This document shows, in pieces, positions 7,398 through 16,460 of a stretch of 64,000 nt of DNA; the first letter of the stretch is position 1, and each line of letters begins with the position of its first letter. The stretch spans positions 62,001 to 126,000 of the forward strand of contig JABLXX010000003.1 of assembly GCA_013177825.1 (NCBI GenBank), written 5' to 3'. This DNA is from Syntrophaceae bacterium. Its GTDB lineage: Bacteria; Desulfobacterota; Syntrophia; Syntrophales; PHBD01. The notes beneath the pieces are model-generated. The model was not told the origin of the DNA. It saw only the letters and a program-made list of their open reading frames with translations, and did not search any database. A program made the position numbers and the translations under genes.

Positions 7398-8648
7398 ATG
7401 GAATCATATCAGCTTAAATTTATATCGAACATTATTTCCATTGCTTACGCTGACGGGAAACTGTCTGCCGCTGAATTAGCCCAGATAGAATTGATACGGT
7501 GCGATCTTAAGCTTAAAAAAAGTGATATAAAAGGTGCTATAAGCTCGATTGAGCAAGGAAAGCACGAGATGATACCGGTTGGTTCGTTTGCCGATCAGGT
7601 AAAAAATTTAGAATTGATGCTCCAAGTTGCGTATGCTGATGATGATTTAAATAATGCTGAAAGTGTTTTAATAGAAGATTTCGCAAATAAAGTGGGCATT
7701 CATCATGATCAATTGGGAAGAATGCGTTCAGAGGCAATTGATGCTCTGAAAACCCAAGATAGGATTTGCGTTTCATGCGGTACACTTATTGATGTCGAAG
7801 CTCGTTTTTGCCCAAAGTGCGGAACTGACTTGAATTCAAAAGGCGATTCTATTTCAGTAGATATGGTTATTCCAAGCACTGGTCTATCGATAGAGTTTGC
7901 GGAATCAACAGCAGCCTCCTTTCCTAAAGCATTGGAATTAGCCAAGGCCACCAGTGATTTTAAAAGCTGTTTGAGGAATAAAAAGTCATGGTATTTAGCT
8001 TCTTATCCTTCAGGAGATGTATCGGAGGCAATCAATCTCTGCGAATCTCTTAGCGGTATTCGCAATCGACGAGTTTACATCGACGGGAAAGAGAGGCTAT
8101 GGGACGAAGTATTTGGTTTTGTGTGGTGTGCTGCACGGAGGACAATAGCATATAGACCTATTGAATATTGCTTTGGGAAAGATGATGGTCGGATTAATCC
8201 ATGGGGTTGTAGACAGGCCAATATGGAATGGAATGATTGGTCAAAATGGTTTTGTTATGGTCGATGGGAGAAAGTTGGAATTTTTGGTGGGAAATATCAA
8301 TGGGTATTTGACAAGGATAGGATACATCATGAAATAGCAACAAATGTATATCACTATCGCTTTTGTCCTCACCTTCGGACGGATTTATTCGACGCTGTCA
8401 TAAAAAATCTGCCAATGACAATAATGCCTGATTCTGATCATAATTGGGGATACCGCAGGGCGTATGAACAGGTTCCTGGAGCTATTAAGATCATCGAAAA
8501 GGAAGGATCAGGAAATTATACATATACAAATGAATATTGGTCTGATGGTGTACGCCCGAAAAGTGTTGACCCTATGTTTAAAATCCTTTTGAAATCTTTA
8601 ATGGATATAGGGTGTAACACGACGTTTGTAAATGCTTTGACTAAGTGA
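7398..8648 (+). CDS. TerB-like / zinc-ribbon cargo protein of unknown function
   Basis: 416 residues from ATG 7398 (AAGGAT upstream); a longer frame from 7347 lacks a binding site. Residues about 1-115 are two TerB-like helical repeats, each with an acidic AYAD(G/D) motif, as in tellurite-resistance TerB domains that bind metal. Residues 124-141 are a zinc ribbon (CVSCG...CPKCG). The C-terminal 270 residues are unlike anything I recognise and are rich in W and Y. The gene is much more AT-rich than the core genome and lies between the phage repressor and the presumed phage end, the place where transposable phages carry accessory genes. A defence or superinfection role is a guess from position. 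Confidence 0.7.
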   Translation: MESYQLKFISNIISIAYADGKLSAAELAQIELIRCDLKLKKSDIKGAISSIEQGKHEMIPVGSFADQVKNLELMLQVAYADDDLNNAESVLIEDFANKVGIHHDQLGRMRSEAIDALKTQDRICVSCGTLIDVEARFCPKCGTDLNSKGDSISVDMVIPSTGLSIEFAESTAASFPKALELAKATSDFKSCLRNKKSWYLASYPSGDVSEAINLCESLSGIRNRRVYIDGKERLWDEVFGFVWCAARRTIAYRPIEYCFGKDDGRINPWGCRQANMEWNDWSKWFCYGRWEKVGIFGGKYQWVFDKDRIHHEIATNVYHYRFCPHLRTDLFDAVIKNLPMTIMPDSDHNWGYRRAYEQVPGAIKIIEKEGSGNYTYTNEYWSDGVRPKSVDPMFKILLKSLMDIGCNTTFVNALTK

Positions 8649-8952
8649 TTATTCAGCAAGGAAAGATGATTTGATAGTGCAATCACGCGAGCGATCAAAT
8701 TTCATTTGATTCGCGGTCGAATTTTCCCACCTGTAAAGCTTTCGTAAATCATCGGGGAAGTCAGTTATGACAATTTCAAGCACTTAGTTATGACCCCCCT
8801 GCACATGAAGCTTCAAATAGGGCTTTGTCCCTGGCGATCCTTGTGGCATAAAAGACCTGTCCACCCGGCAGTCGTGTATGACGGTCCGTCATTGTTTTAT
8901 TCGTTCCTGTGCGGTTTCAGAATCTGTTCAACTTCAATAAAGGAGGCAGAGC
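8649..8952. other. non-coding region likely to contain the prophage end
   Basis: No gene is seen. A hairpin ATCAAAT-TTC-ATTTGAT lies at 8694-8710 (extended by GCG/CGC). The nonamer AGTTATGAC occurs twice, at 8763-8771 and 8786-8794, exactly 23 bases apart, close to the spacing of transposase sites at Mu-type ends. Composition changes from AT-rich to the GC-rich core by about 8.95 kb. The phage terminus, expected to end in CA, may be near 8800, but I cannot fix it. Confidence 0.4.
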
Positions 8953-10557
8953 ATGATCGAAGACTGGTACCAGGAGAAGGACAGGGAGAACCGTTTTCCG
9001 AAAGAGCTGGTCATGGGAGAGTTTCTGCGGCGCAACGCCGACCGCTTTCCCAACCGGACGGCGGTTGTGTACGGGGACCGCCGCTACACTTACCGGGAGT
9101 TCAACCTCCGGGTGAACCGCCTGGCCAACGCGCTCCTGGCGCTGGGGCTGAAGAAGGGGCAGCGGGTCGGCATCTTCGCCCACAACTCGGACCGCTGCGT
9201 CGAGGCCGCACTGGCCGTCGCCAAGGCGGGATGCGCCTTTATCCCCATCAACTTCCGGCTGGTCGGCCACGAGGTGGAGTACATCCTCAACTTCAGCGAC
9301 GCGGAGGCCGTCTTCGTCGACTGGCCGCTCCTGGACGTCATCCGGGAAATCCGCGGCAATCTCAAGGCCCGGAACTTCATCGTCATGCGCCCCGAGGGGC
9401 CCGTTCCCGAGGGGATGGTCTCCTTTGACGAAATCGCCGCCGCCGCATCGGAGCTGGAGCCGGCCGTGGACGTCTGGGAGGGCGACCAGGTGGGCCTCGC
9501 CCAGACGGGCGGAACGACGGGACGCCCCAAGGGGGTCATCGTCACGCACCGTTCGCTGTGCAGCATCATCTACCAGATCTGCTTCATTCATAATTACCGT
9601 GAGGAAGACCACGGCCTCCACGCCATGCCCGCCTACAGCTCCGCGGGGATCGCCTACGACTGGGGGGCCACCCTTTTCCACGGGGGCACGCTGTTCATCG
9701 CGCCGCTTCCCCCTTTCGATCCCGCGGCGATCCTGGAGATCGTCACCCGGGACCGGATCAACCATCTCACGCTGGCGCCCGTCATGCTGGACTTCATCCT
9801 CATGGTCCTGGCGTCCGCTCCGGGCAAGTACGACGTCAGCTCCGTCCGGACGCTCATCTCCGTGGGCGCCCCCACGCTGCCGAAGACCCGGGAGGCGGCC
9901 CTCAGGGCCTTCCGGGAAGGGGTCGTCTACATCGAGTACTCTGCCACGGAAATGGGCGTGGCCACCTGCCTGAAACCCGATGAAGTCATGAAATATCCGA
10001 TCAGCTCCGGCCGCGCCGCACTGGGGCAGGAGGTGAAGATCGTCGGCCTGGACGGCAGGGACCTGCCCCGGGGTGAGGTGGGGGAGATCGTCGTGGCCGG
10101 CCCCATGGTGACGCCCGGCTACAACAAAAATCCCGAGGCCAACCGCGCGGCCTTCCATGGGCGCTTCATCGGCATCGGGGACATGGGCTTCATGGACGAG
10201 GAAGGCTACGTCACCATCGTGGACCGCAAGTCCGACATGATCATCAGCGGCGGGGCGAACATCTACCCGGCGGAAATCGAGGAGGTCATGATCCGGAACG
10301 GCAAGATCGCCGAGGTGGCCGTGATCGGCGTCCCCGACGAGAAGTGGGGCGAGTCCGTGAAGGCCCTGGTCCGGCTCCAGCCTGGCCAGGAGGCGACGCC
10401 GGAGGAGATCGTCGAGTGGTGCAAGGGGAAGATGGCGGGCTACCGGATTCCCAAGTCCGTGGAGTTCGTGGCGGACTTTCCCCGCACGGCGGCGGGGAAG
10501 ATCCAGAAGGCGGCCCTCCGCAAGCAGTACTGGGAGGGTGTGGAGCGAAAGATCTGA
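8953..10557 (+). CDS. AMP-forming acyl-CoA synthetase (acid-CoA ligase)
   Basis: 534 residues, AAAGGAGG before the ATG. The ANL-family signatures are present: the P-loop QTGGTTGRPKGV (about 184-195), an EYSATE motif near residue 330 that holds the adenine, the GD-x-G hinge (IGDMGFMDEEGY) and a C-terminal K in RTAAGKIQK for the adenylation step. The enzyme activates a carboxylic acid with ATP and CoA. The substrate cannot be read from sequence; a fatty, aromatic or alicyclic acid would suit a syntrophic degrader. A hairpin follows the gene, so it may be a single transcription unit. Confidence 0.88.
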   Translation: MIEDWYQEKDRENRFPKELVMGEFLRRNADRFPNRTAVVYGDRRYTYREFNLRVNRLANALLALGLKKGQRVGIFAHNSDRCVEAALAVAKAGCAFIPINFRLVGHEVEYILNFSDAEAVFVDWPLLDVIREIRGNLKARNFIVMRPEGPVPEGMVSFDEIAAAASELEPAVDVWEGDQVGLAQTGGTTGRPKGVIVTHRSLCSIIYQICFIHNYREEDHGLHAMPAYSSAGIAYDWGATLFHGGTLFIAPLPPFDPAAILEIVTRDRINHLTLAPVMLDFILMVLASAPGKYDVSSVRTLISVGAPTLPKTREAALRAFREGVVYIEYSATEMGVATCLKPDEVMKYPISSGRAALGQEVKIVGLDGRDLPRGEVGEIVVAGPMVTPGYNKNPEANRAAFHGRFIGIGDMGFMDEEGYVTIVDRKSDMIISGGANIYPAEIEEVMIRNGKIAEVAVIGVPDEKWGESVKALVRLQPGQEATPEEIVEWCKGKMAGYRIPKSVEFVADFPRTAAGKIQKAALRKQYWEGVERKI

Positions 10558-10576
10558 CGAGCGGATGCCGGCGACG

Positions 10577-10607
10577 GTTGGGGGACGGATTTTGATGCGT
10601 CCCCCGA
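10577..10607. terminator. GGGGACG-type hairpin after the acyl-CoA synthetase gene
   Basis: GTTGGGGGACG pairs with CGTCCCCCGAC around a ten-base loop. There is no T run, so it may be a repeat palindrome of the family described in the findings rather than a strict terminator. Confidence 0.5.
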
Positions 10608-10644
10608 CGGAGGCCGAGCCCGGCAACACCATGACAGGGAAACC

Positions 10645-11970
10645 ATGGAACCTTACAATGTCCTGATCATCGGTTCCGGTCCCGCGGGACTCTTCGCGGC
10701 GCTCGAGCTGGAGCGCCTGGGAGTGGATCGCGTCGCCGTGATCGACCGGCGGCCCTATCCGGCCGGGGGGCTGCTCAACGACGGCAAGCTGAATTTTGAC
10801 TACCGGATCGGAATCGATCTGCACGAACTGCAGCTGGAACCGGACTCAGCCCAGCGCCTGATGGCGGAAATCCGCGAGGTCTTTGTCGGATTTCCGGCCT
10901 GCCGGCAGGTTACCTTCATCGACGGAAACGAGAAGATTGCGGCGCTTTCGGACATTGCCCGGGAGCATGGTGCCCTGTTCATCGCGCCGGAGCAGTGGCA
11001 CTGGGGGACGGACAACGGGAAGGCCGTTGTCGACTACCTGAGAAGCCGGCTCACCCGGACGGAGTTTCTTCTTGGAACGGCGGTGACGTCCCTGGCCCGG
11101 CAGGACGGCGGCGGCTGGTGCGTGTCCTGCCTGCAGGGGCGAAAGAAGATTCGCCATGCGGCGAAAATCATCCTGGCCGCCCCGGGGCGGAGCGGCGCCT
11201 ACTGGTTCCGGGACGCCGCTGGAAAGATGGGCGTGCGGCACAACTTCAGTCCCATCGACGTGGGAATCCGCATCGAGTTGAACCGCAAGTTCTACGACCC
11301 GGTGACGGACATCGTCTACGACCCGAAATTCATCTTCCGGACGGCGCGGCACAGGGACCGGGTCCGGACCTTCTGCACGAATCCCGGAGGGCGGGTACGC
11401 CTGGAGAGCTACGACCGCTTCAAGCTGGTCAACGGCGACGCCCTGTCCGGCCGGAAAACGGGCAACACGAACTTCGCCCTCATCAACACGGTTTCCCTGA
11501 CGGAGCCCTTTTCCGATACGACCGAGTTCGGCCACATGATCGCCCTGCAGTTCCACCTGCTGGGGGGAGGGAAGCCCATCGTCCAGAGGGTGGGGGACTT
11601 CCGGGAGGGTCGCAGAAGCTCTTTGCGGACCTTCGACAGCGCGCCCCGGCATTTCGGCGTATGCCGGGCAACCTGCAACGCCACGCCCGGGGACATCACC
11701 CTCGGCCTGCCCGCCCGCATCATCGACAATCTCTGGGAGTCCCTGAAGAAAATGGACAAGATGGTGCCCGGGGTCCTGCACCCCTCCACCCTGCTGTACG
11801 CGCCGGAGATCAAGTTCTTCGACACGCATTTCCCCACGGACGGGACCCTGGAGACGAACGTCGGGGGAATCTTCGTGGCCGGGGACGGCACGGGCAAGAG
11901 CCGCGGCATTGTCGGCGCGGCCATCTCCGGCCTCATCGCCGCCCGGGGGATCGCCGGGAAATACTTCTGA
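10645..11970 (+). CDS. FAD-dependent dehydrogenase (COG2509-like)
   Basis: 441 residues. It opens with the Rossmann dinucleotide motif LIIGSGPAGLFAALELE and closes with a second FAD-binding segment GIFVAGDGTGKSRGIVGAA, the typical ending of the uncharacterised COG2509 dehydrogenases. No signal peptide or iron-sulfur cysteines are seen, so it should be cytoplasmic. Its electron partner and substrate are unknown. The next gene, a peptide transporter, begins only nine bases after the stop, so the two are probably co-transcribed. Confidence 0.75.
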   Translation: MEPYNVLIIGSGPAGLFAALELERLGVDRVAVIDRRPYPAGGLLNDGKLNFDYRIGIDLHELQLEPDSAQRLMAEIREVFVGFPACRQVTFIDGNEKIAALSDIAREHGALFIAPEQWHWGTDNGKAVVDYLRSRLTRTEFLLGTAVTSLARQDGGGWCVSCLQGRKKIRHAAKIILAAPGRSGAYWFRDAAGKMGVRHNFSPIDVGIRIELNRKFYDPVTDIVYDPKFIFRTARHRDRVRTFCTNPGGRVRLESYDRFKLVNGDALSGRKTGNTNFALINTVSLTEPFSDTTEFGHMIALQFHLLGGGKPIVQRVGDFREGRRSSLRTFDSAPRHFGVCRATCNATPGDITLGLPARIIDNLWESLKKMDKMVPGVLHPSTLLYAPEIKFFDTHFPTDGTLETNVGGIFVAGDGTGKSRGIVGAAISGLIAARGIAGKYF

Positions 11971-11979
11971 GGAGACGGC

Positions 11980-13266
11980 ATGCCTTCCCCGCACGATACG
12001 CTCTGGGGGCATCCCAAAGGACTGTACATCCTGTTTTTCACCGAGATGTGGGAGCGCTTTTCCTACTTCGGGATGCGGGCGCTCCTGATCTTCTACATGA
12101 CCAAGCAGCTGATGTTTTCCCACGGCGACGCCTCCCGGATCTACGGCCTTTATACGGGCCTGGTGTACTTCACGCCCTTTTTCGGCGGGCTCCTGGCCGA
12201 CCGGGTCCTGGGGCAGGGCAGGACCCTGATCATCGGCGCCGTGCTCATGGCCGCCGGGCACTTCGTCATGGCCTTCGAGTCCCTTTTCTACCCCGCGCTG
12301 GCCCTGCTGATCGTAGGCAGCGGCGCCTTCAAGCCGAACATCTCCACGCAGGTGGGAAGCCTCTACGAGCCTGGAGACCCGCGGCGGGACCGGGCCTTCA
12401 GCATCTTTTACGTCGGCGTCAACCTGGGTGCGTTTCTTTCCCCGTTCGTGTGCGGCACCCTGGGCGAGGTATACGGCTGGCACTATGGATTCGGCGCGGC
12501 GGGCGTCGGCATGGTGGCCGGGCTGTTCATCTATCTGTGGGGCCGGCGCTGGCTGGCGCCGGACAACCTGCAGTGGCGGGCTGCGCCCGACAGGAAAACC
12601 GATCCCGAAGCCCCCGTCCGGGGCGGCGGCGGCGCGCGGCGCGTTCTCGGGCTGGTTGCCGTCTGCCTCGTCGTCATGCTGTTCTGGGTCGCCTACGAGC
12701 AGCAGGGGAACACCATCGCCCTGTGGGCCGACGCGGATACGGACCGGCATCTCTTCGGCTGGGAGGTGCCGGCCACCTGGTTCCAGTCCCTCAATCCGCT
12801 CTGCATTTTCCTCTTCACACCGCTCATCACGACGTTCTGGGCCTGGCAGGCCCGGCGGGGGCGGGAGCTCTCGACGGCGGCGAAGATGTCTGTCGGCTGC
12901 TTTCTCCTGGGACTTTCCTTCCTGGTGCTTATCCCGGCCGCTTACGCCTTCGACGGGGACGGCGTTCCGGTGAGCATGTTCTGGCTGGTGGGTTTCAGTG
13001 TCGTTCTTACCGTGGGCGAGCTTTACCTTTCACCGGTGGGCCTGTCGCTGGTCACCAAGATGGCCCCGGCGGGAATGATCTCCATGATGATGGGGGTCTG
13101 GTGCCTGGGCCAGTTCGGCGGCAACTACCTGGCCGGCTATCTGGGACACTTCTGGGACCTGCTGCCCAGGGAGCATTTCTTCCTGCTGGTTGCCGCCGTG
13201 GCCGGAACGGCCGGACTGATCATCCTGGTCCTCCTGAAGCCGCTCAAACGGATCATGCAGCAATGA
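11980..13266 (+). CDS. POT/PTR family proton-coupled peptide transporter
   Basis: 428 residues with about 12 hydrophobic segments. The family hallmark E-x-x-E-R is present near the N terminus (FFTEMWERFSYFGMRALL), followed by a loop with LADRVLGQGR and a GAFKPNIST-type motif on helix 4-5 (GSGAFKPNISTQVG), both typical of DtpA-like transporters. These import di- and tripeptides with protons. At 428 residues it is somewhat shorter than E. coli DtpA (about 500), as expected if the two extra helices are missing. It follows the FAD dehydrogenase gene closely; a common function is not obvious. Confidence 0.88.
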   Translation: MPSPHDTLWGHPKGLYILFFTEMWERFSYFGMRALLIFYMTKQLMFSHGDASRIYGLYTGLVYFTPFFGGLLADRVLGQGRTLIIGAVLMAAGHFVMAFESLFYPALALLIVGSGAFKPNISTQVGSLYEPGDPRRDRAFSIFYVGVNLGAFLSPFVCGTLGEVYGWHYGFGAAGVGMVAGLFIYLWGRRWLAPDNLQWRAAPDRKTDPEAPVRGGGGARRVLGLVAVCLVVMLFWVAYEQQGNTIALWADADTDRHLFGWEVPATWFQSLNPLCIFLFTPLITTFWAWQARRGRELSTAAKMSVGCFLLGLSFLVLIPAAYAFDGDGVPVSMFWLVGFSVVLTVGELYLSPVGLSLVTKMAPAGMISMMMGVWCLGQFGGNYLAGYLGHFWDLLPREHFFLLVAAVAGTAGLIILVLLKPLKRIMQQ

Positions 13267-13380
13267 GCAGGGGGACGGATTCGATTATACCGGGCCGCGA
13301 AGAAATAAAACCGATCCTCTCCCGATTTTCTTGAGCTTTCGAAAACGGTCTGCTAATTTTCCCTGACGGAGGATGGAGCC

Positions 13381-13773
13381 ATGAACCGGATCAGAGAGGA
13401 AAGAGGCTTGGCCGTCTCCTGTGTTTTTGCCGTTCTTGTCTGCTTCCTCGCGGCCGTATCCGTCCATGGGACGGAACAGGCTGCTCCGGCCGCCGCCGGA
13501 CTCGAGAGGCACCAGAAGGCGGGCCTGACCTGCAAGAGCTGCCACAAGGAGGAGCCGCCGAAGACCGTCGTGCCGGGCGACCAGTGCATGACCTGCCATG
13601 GAGACTTGGCGAAACTCATCCAGAAGAGCAGCAAGGCCGTTCCCAACCCCCACGCGTCACCCCACATCAACCCGGGCGAGCAGCCCAAATGCGAAGACTG
13701 TCATCACATCCATAAACCGTCGGAAATCAGCTGTCTCAACTGTCACCAGGATTTCAAGTACAAGATGCCGTAA
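13381..13773 (+). CDS. exported tetrahaem cytochrome c
   Basis: 130 residues with an N-terminal signal peptide (hydrophobic 11-28). Four CxxCH haem-binding motifs are present: CKSCH (51), CMTCH (69), CEDCH (104) and CLNCH (118), with further histidines at 44, 91, 95, 109 and 111 that can be second ligands. This is the size and haem count of the cytochrome domain of Shewanella flavocytochrome c3. The next gene is a Tat-exported flavoprotein, so the two genes together encode the split equivalent of a flavocytochrome. Periplasmic electron delivery to the flavoprotein is inferred. Confidence 0.85.
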   Translation: MNRIREERGLAVSCVFAVLVCFLAAVSVHGTEQAAPAAAGLERHQKAGLTCKSCHKEEPPKTVVPGDQCMTCHGDLAKLIQKSSKAVPNPHASPHINPGEQPKCEDCHHIHKPSEISCLNCHQDFKYKMP

Positions 13774-13950
13774 AGGCGGGCCTCGGGAGGCGGAAGATTC
13801 CATTCCAAGCTCCCGATCGTGTTTCGTACGGACGTGGCGAAATCGCGGGAAATCCCTTTCCCTGCCGCTGTCTTTTGCACCGGTGGCGACGGGAGGCGGT
13901 GGATGTGCGATTTCGCATGAAGGGCACTGTTCAGAAGAAGGGAGGCAGGT

Positions 13951-15465
13951 ATGGAGAAGGACAGATTCGGTTCCGTAAACAGGAGGCAGTTCATTCGGGG
14001 TCTGGGGCTGGGTGCGGGGCTGCTCACCCTGGGCAGGATCGACATGGCGCAGGCTTCCCTGCTGCCGAAGGCCAAAAGGACTGAAAAATTCAACGTCGTT
14101 GTCATCGGGACGGGATTCTCCGGGATGGTGGCTGCCGTTGCGGCCTCGAACATGGGCGCCAAAGTGGCCGTGCTGGAGAAGATGCCGGAGAAGGGGCAGG
14201 GCGGCAACTCGATCCTTGCGGGAGGGCTCATCGCGGTGCCCCGGGAAAACAGCCAGGCCGCAAGGGACGAGTACTTCGAGGACTTCATGAAGAAGAGCTC
14301 GGGCAAGGGGAATGCGACGCTGTCCCGGGTGCTGGCCGAACAGTCCATGGACGCCGTCATGTGGCTGAAGGGGCTGGGTGCCGACCTGACCGACCCGATC
14401 ACCGTGGCGGGCTATCGCGTCAAAAGCGTGGTTTTCAAGCCCGGCGCATACAGAGGGATGCCCAAGGGGCTGGAGACGCTCCGGAAGAATCTGAACGGGA
14501 AGGGCGGAAAAATCATTTATGATACCAAGGCCAAGCAGCTGATCATGAACGACAGGGGCGCCGTCGTCGGCGTCCGGGCGGAAGACATGGCGGGACTCAA
14601 GGATTTCATGGCCGATGCGGTGATCATCGCTTCGGGCGGCTACGGAGGAAACCGCGAGATGCTGGAGACCTTCGTCGATCCCAACGCCGACGACATGATG
14701 GTGCGCGGCGTGAAGACGGCGACCGGCGACGGGCTGAACATGGCCCGCGAGGCCGGCGCGATGTGGGTCAACATGGGAGGCATGGCGTCCGTCCATGTGG
14801 CGGCCGTTTCACCGAAGAACACGGCGGCGGGCAATCCCTTCATGGCCATCGCCTATACCCTGGGAATCAACCGGGACGGGAAGCGCTACGTCGACGAATC
14901 CCTGGGGTACGTCGCCAACGGCAAGGCCTCGATGAAGCAGCCCGGCCAGGTCGTGGCCATGATTTTCGACGAGGAGATCAAGAAGCAGGCCGGTGTCGCC
15001 GCCTCGGTGAAGCAGTTTCAAGGCCTCGGCATCGACATCGTGGAAGCGGGCTCCCTGGGCGAACTGGCCTCCAAAATCGGCGTTCCCGCCGCGGCCCTGG
15101 AGAAGACCGTCGCCGACTTCAACGCGGCCGTGAAGGATGGAAAGGCCATGGATGCACAACCCGCCAAGGCCGCCTTCGCATTCAAGGTCGAGGCGCCGAA
15201 GTTCTACGCCTTCTACCCCCTGTCACCGGGGATCACGCTCACCTTCGGCGGGATCCGGACCAACGAAAGGGCCCAGGCCCTGGAAGCGGACGGCAAGATC
15301 ATCCCGGGCCTCTATGCCTCGGGCGAGTGCGCCGGCGGACTCTATTACGAGGACTACATCGGCGGCGCATCCCTGGCGAACTGCCTCGTGATGGGGCGCA
15401 TCGCCGGACAGCAGGCGGCCGGGGCGAAGGCGCCGGCAAAGAAGGGGATGAAGAAGAAAGGCTGA
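13951..15465 (+). CDS. Tat-exported FAD flavoprotein, fumarate-reductase-like enoate reductase
   Basis: 504 residues. A twin-arginine signal (VNRRQFIRGLGLGAG) precedes an FAD domain (VVVIGTGFSGMVAAVAA) and the usual ending (IPGLYASGECAGGL...GGASLANC). This is the fumarate reductase/succinate dehydrogenase flavoprotein fold without its own haem domain; the tetrahaem cytochrome is encoded just upstream. The residues that bind fumarate in Shewanella Fcc3 appear changed: the HH before the GG motif is TL here (SPGITLTFGG), and the usual HGANRLGG reads YYEDYIGG. The substrate is therefore probably another unsaturated acid. A lysine-rich tail ends the protein. Confidence 0.82.
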   Translation: MEKDRFGSVNRRQFIRGLGLGAGLLTLGRIDMAQASLLPKAKRTEKFNVVVIGTGFSGMVAAVAASNMGAKVAVLEKMPEKGQGGNSILAGGLIAVPRENSQAARDEYFEDFMKKSSGKGNATLSRVLAEQSMDAVMWLKGLGADLTDPITVAGYRVKSVVFKPGAYRGMPKGLETLRKNLNGKGGKIIYDTKAKQLIMNDRGAVVGVRAEDMAGLKDFMADAVIIASGGYGGNREMLETFVDPNADDMMVRGVKTATGDGLNMAREAGAMWVNMGGMASVHVAAVSPKNTAAGNPFMAIAYTLGINRDGKRYVDESLGYVANGKASMKQPGQVVAMIFDEEIKKQAGVAASVKQFQGLGIDIVEAGSLGELASKIGVPAAALEKTVADFNAAVKDGKAMDAQPAKAAFAFKVEAPKFYAFYPLSPGITLTFGGIRTNERAQALEADGKIIPGLYASGECAGGLYYEDYIGGASLANCLVMGRIAGQQAAGAKAPAKKGMKKKG

Positions 15466-15485
15466 ACCGGTTGCTCAAGTCGTTA

Positions 15486-15520
15486 AAAAGGGGACGGATT
15501 TCAAATTCGTCCCTTTTTTT
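15486..15520. terminator. bidirectional terminator between convergent genes
   Basis: AAAAAGGGGACGGATT pairs with AATTCGTCCCTTTTTTT around a three-base loop, with one mismatch. A runs on the left and T runs on the right make it usable in both directions, as expected between the flavoprotein gene and the convergent PanE-like gene. It belongs to the GGGGACGGATTT palindrome family. Confidence 0.8.
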
Positions 15521-16460
15521 ATATCTTATCCTTCAGGCTCGCCAGGTGCGGCATGTCCACCCCCAGCGCCTCGCCCGTTTCGAGAACGTCCAGGTAGAAT
15601 CGCTTCATCTCCTCCGGGTTCGCGTCAAGATGGCTGTGGTCCCTGATGCGCTTGTAGTGCGGCACGCCCAAGATGCTCCGCCTCAAGAGCTCCGCCGCCT
15701 TCCCGTCATCTTCGAGGAGAAACAAGGCCGTCTCAGGGTATTTCCCGTACTCGACGCCGCGTGCGGCCAGGACCTTCAGGGCGTCCTTCACGGCCCGGAC
15801 GATGAGAAGCCAGAACTCCATCGGCGTCTCCGTCGAGGGAAACTCGCGCCGGGAATAGATCGTGCCGAGAAGGCCCGCGTTGATCGCCTGGTGGATCCAG
15901 AGCCACTCGATGATGTCTTCCTTGATCTCCGGGTCGATTCCCGCCCTGGAGAAAGTCTCGACGATCCTCTGGAGCCTCTCTGTGTTCTTCCCGTCCACCT
16001 CCCCGATGCGATAGATCTTCTGGATGTTGGCGTACAGCACGCCGTCCTTTCCCTTCGCGCCGCTGAAGACGGAGTAGCCCCAGAGGTAGCGGCTCCTCGG
16101 CAGGAGCGCGTCGATCTCTGCGGGTCCGTTCCAGTTGGCGCAGAAGATCAGGAAATCCGATTCCGGGGCCTCTTCGCGGTACTGCCTCACGGCGTCCACG
16201 ACCTGCAGGTGGTTCGTGGCCACCATGACCAGATCGTACCGGTCGCCGGGGCGGATTTGGTCCACGAGCCGGGGCCGATAGGAGGTCAGGTAGCACTCGG
16301 CGGGATCGCTGCGGAAATCCATGACGTCCATCGTGATGTCGCCCGCATGCTTCGGGAGAGAGCCCTTTCTCACGATGTGGGTCACGTCCACGCCTCCCCC
16401 GGCAAGCGCCCACCCGTGCATCAGGCCGACGTTGCCCATTCCGACGATCAGGATGCGCAT
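15519..16460 (-). CDS. ketopantoate reductase family (PanE/ApbA-like) dehydrogenase
   Basis: 313 residues. The N terminus has the Rossmann motif RILIVGMGNVGLMHG, the usual NADPH-binding start of the 2-dehydropantoate 2-reductase family, and the C-terminal helical domain (IIEWLWIHQAINAGLL, where a catalytic lysine is usually near the N in the family) has the right size. The sequence is divergent from PanE proper, so the substrate may be another 2-oxo or 3-oxo acid rather than ketopantoate. It is a single gene facing away from its neighbours, ending at the shared terminator. Confidence 0.75.
   Translation of the reverse strand: MRILIVGMGNVGLMHGWALAGGGVDVTHIVRKGSLPKHAGDITMDVMDFRSDPAECYLTSYRPRLVDQIRPGDRYDLVMVATNHLQVVDAVRQYREEAPESDFLIFCANWNGPAEIDALLPRSRYLWGYSVFSGAKGKDGVLYANIQKIYRIGEVDGKNTERLQRIVETFSRAGIDPEIKEDIIEWLWIHQAINAGLLGTIYSRREFPSTETPMEFWLLIVRAVKDALKVLAARGVEYGKYPETALFLLEDDGKAAELLRRSILGVPHYKRIRDHSHLDANPEEMKRFYLDVLETGEALGVDMPHLASLKDKI

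Noticed and set aside
8917-10824. 635-codon minus-strand frame
   Set aside because: Antisense to the acyl-CoA synthetase; composition of a shadow frame.
10846-12750. 634-codon open frame on the minus strand
   Set aside because: It lies opposite two well-supported genes (FAD dehydrogenase, POT transporter) and has the Asp/Gly/Arg/His-rich composition typical of antisense frames in GC-rich genes.
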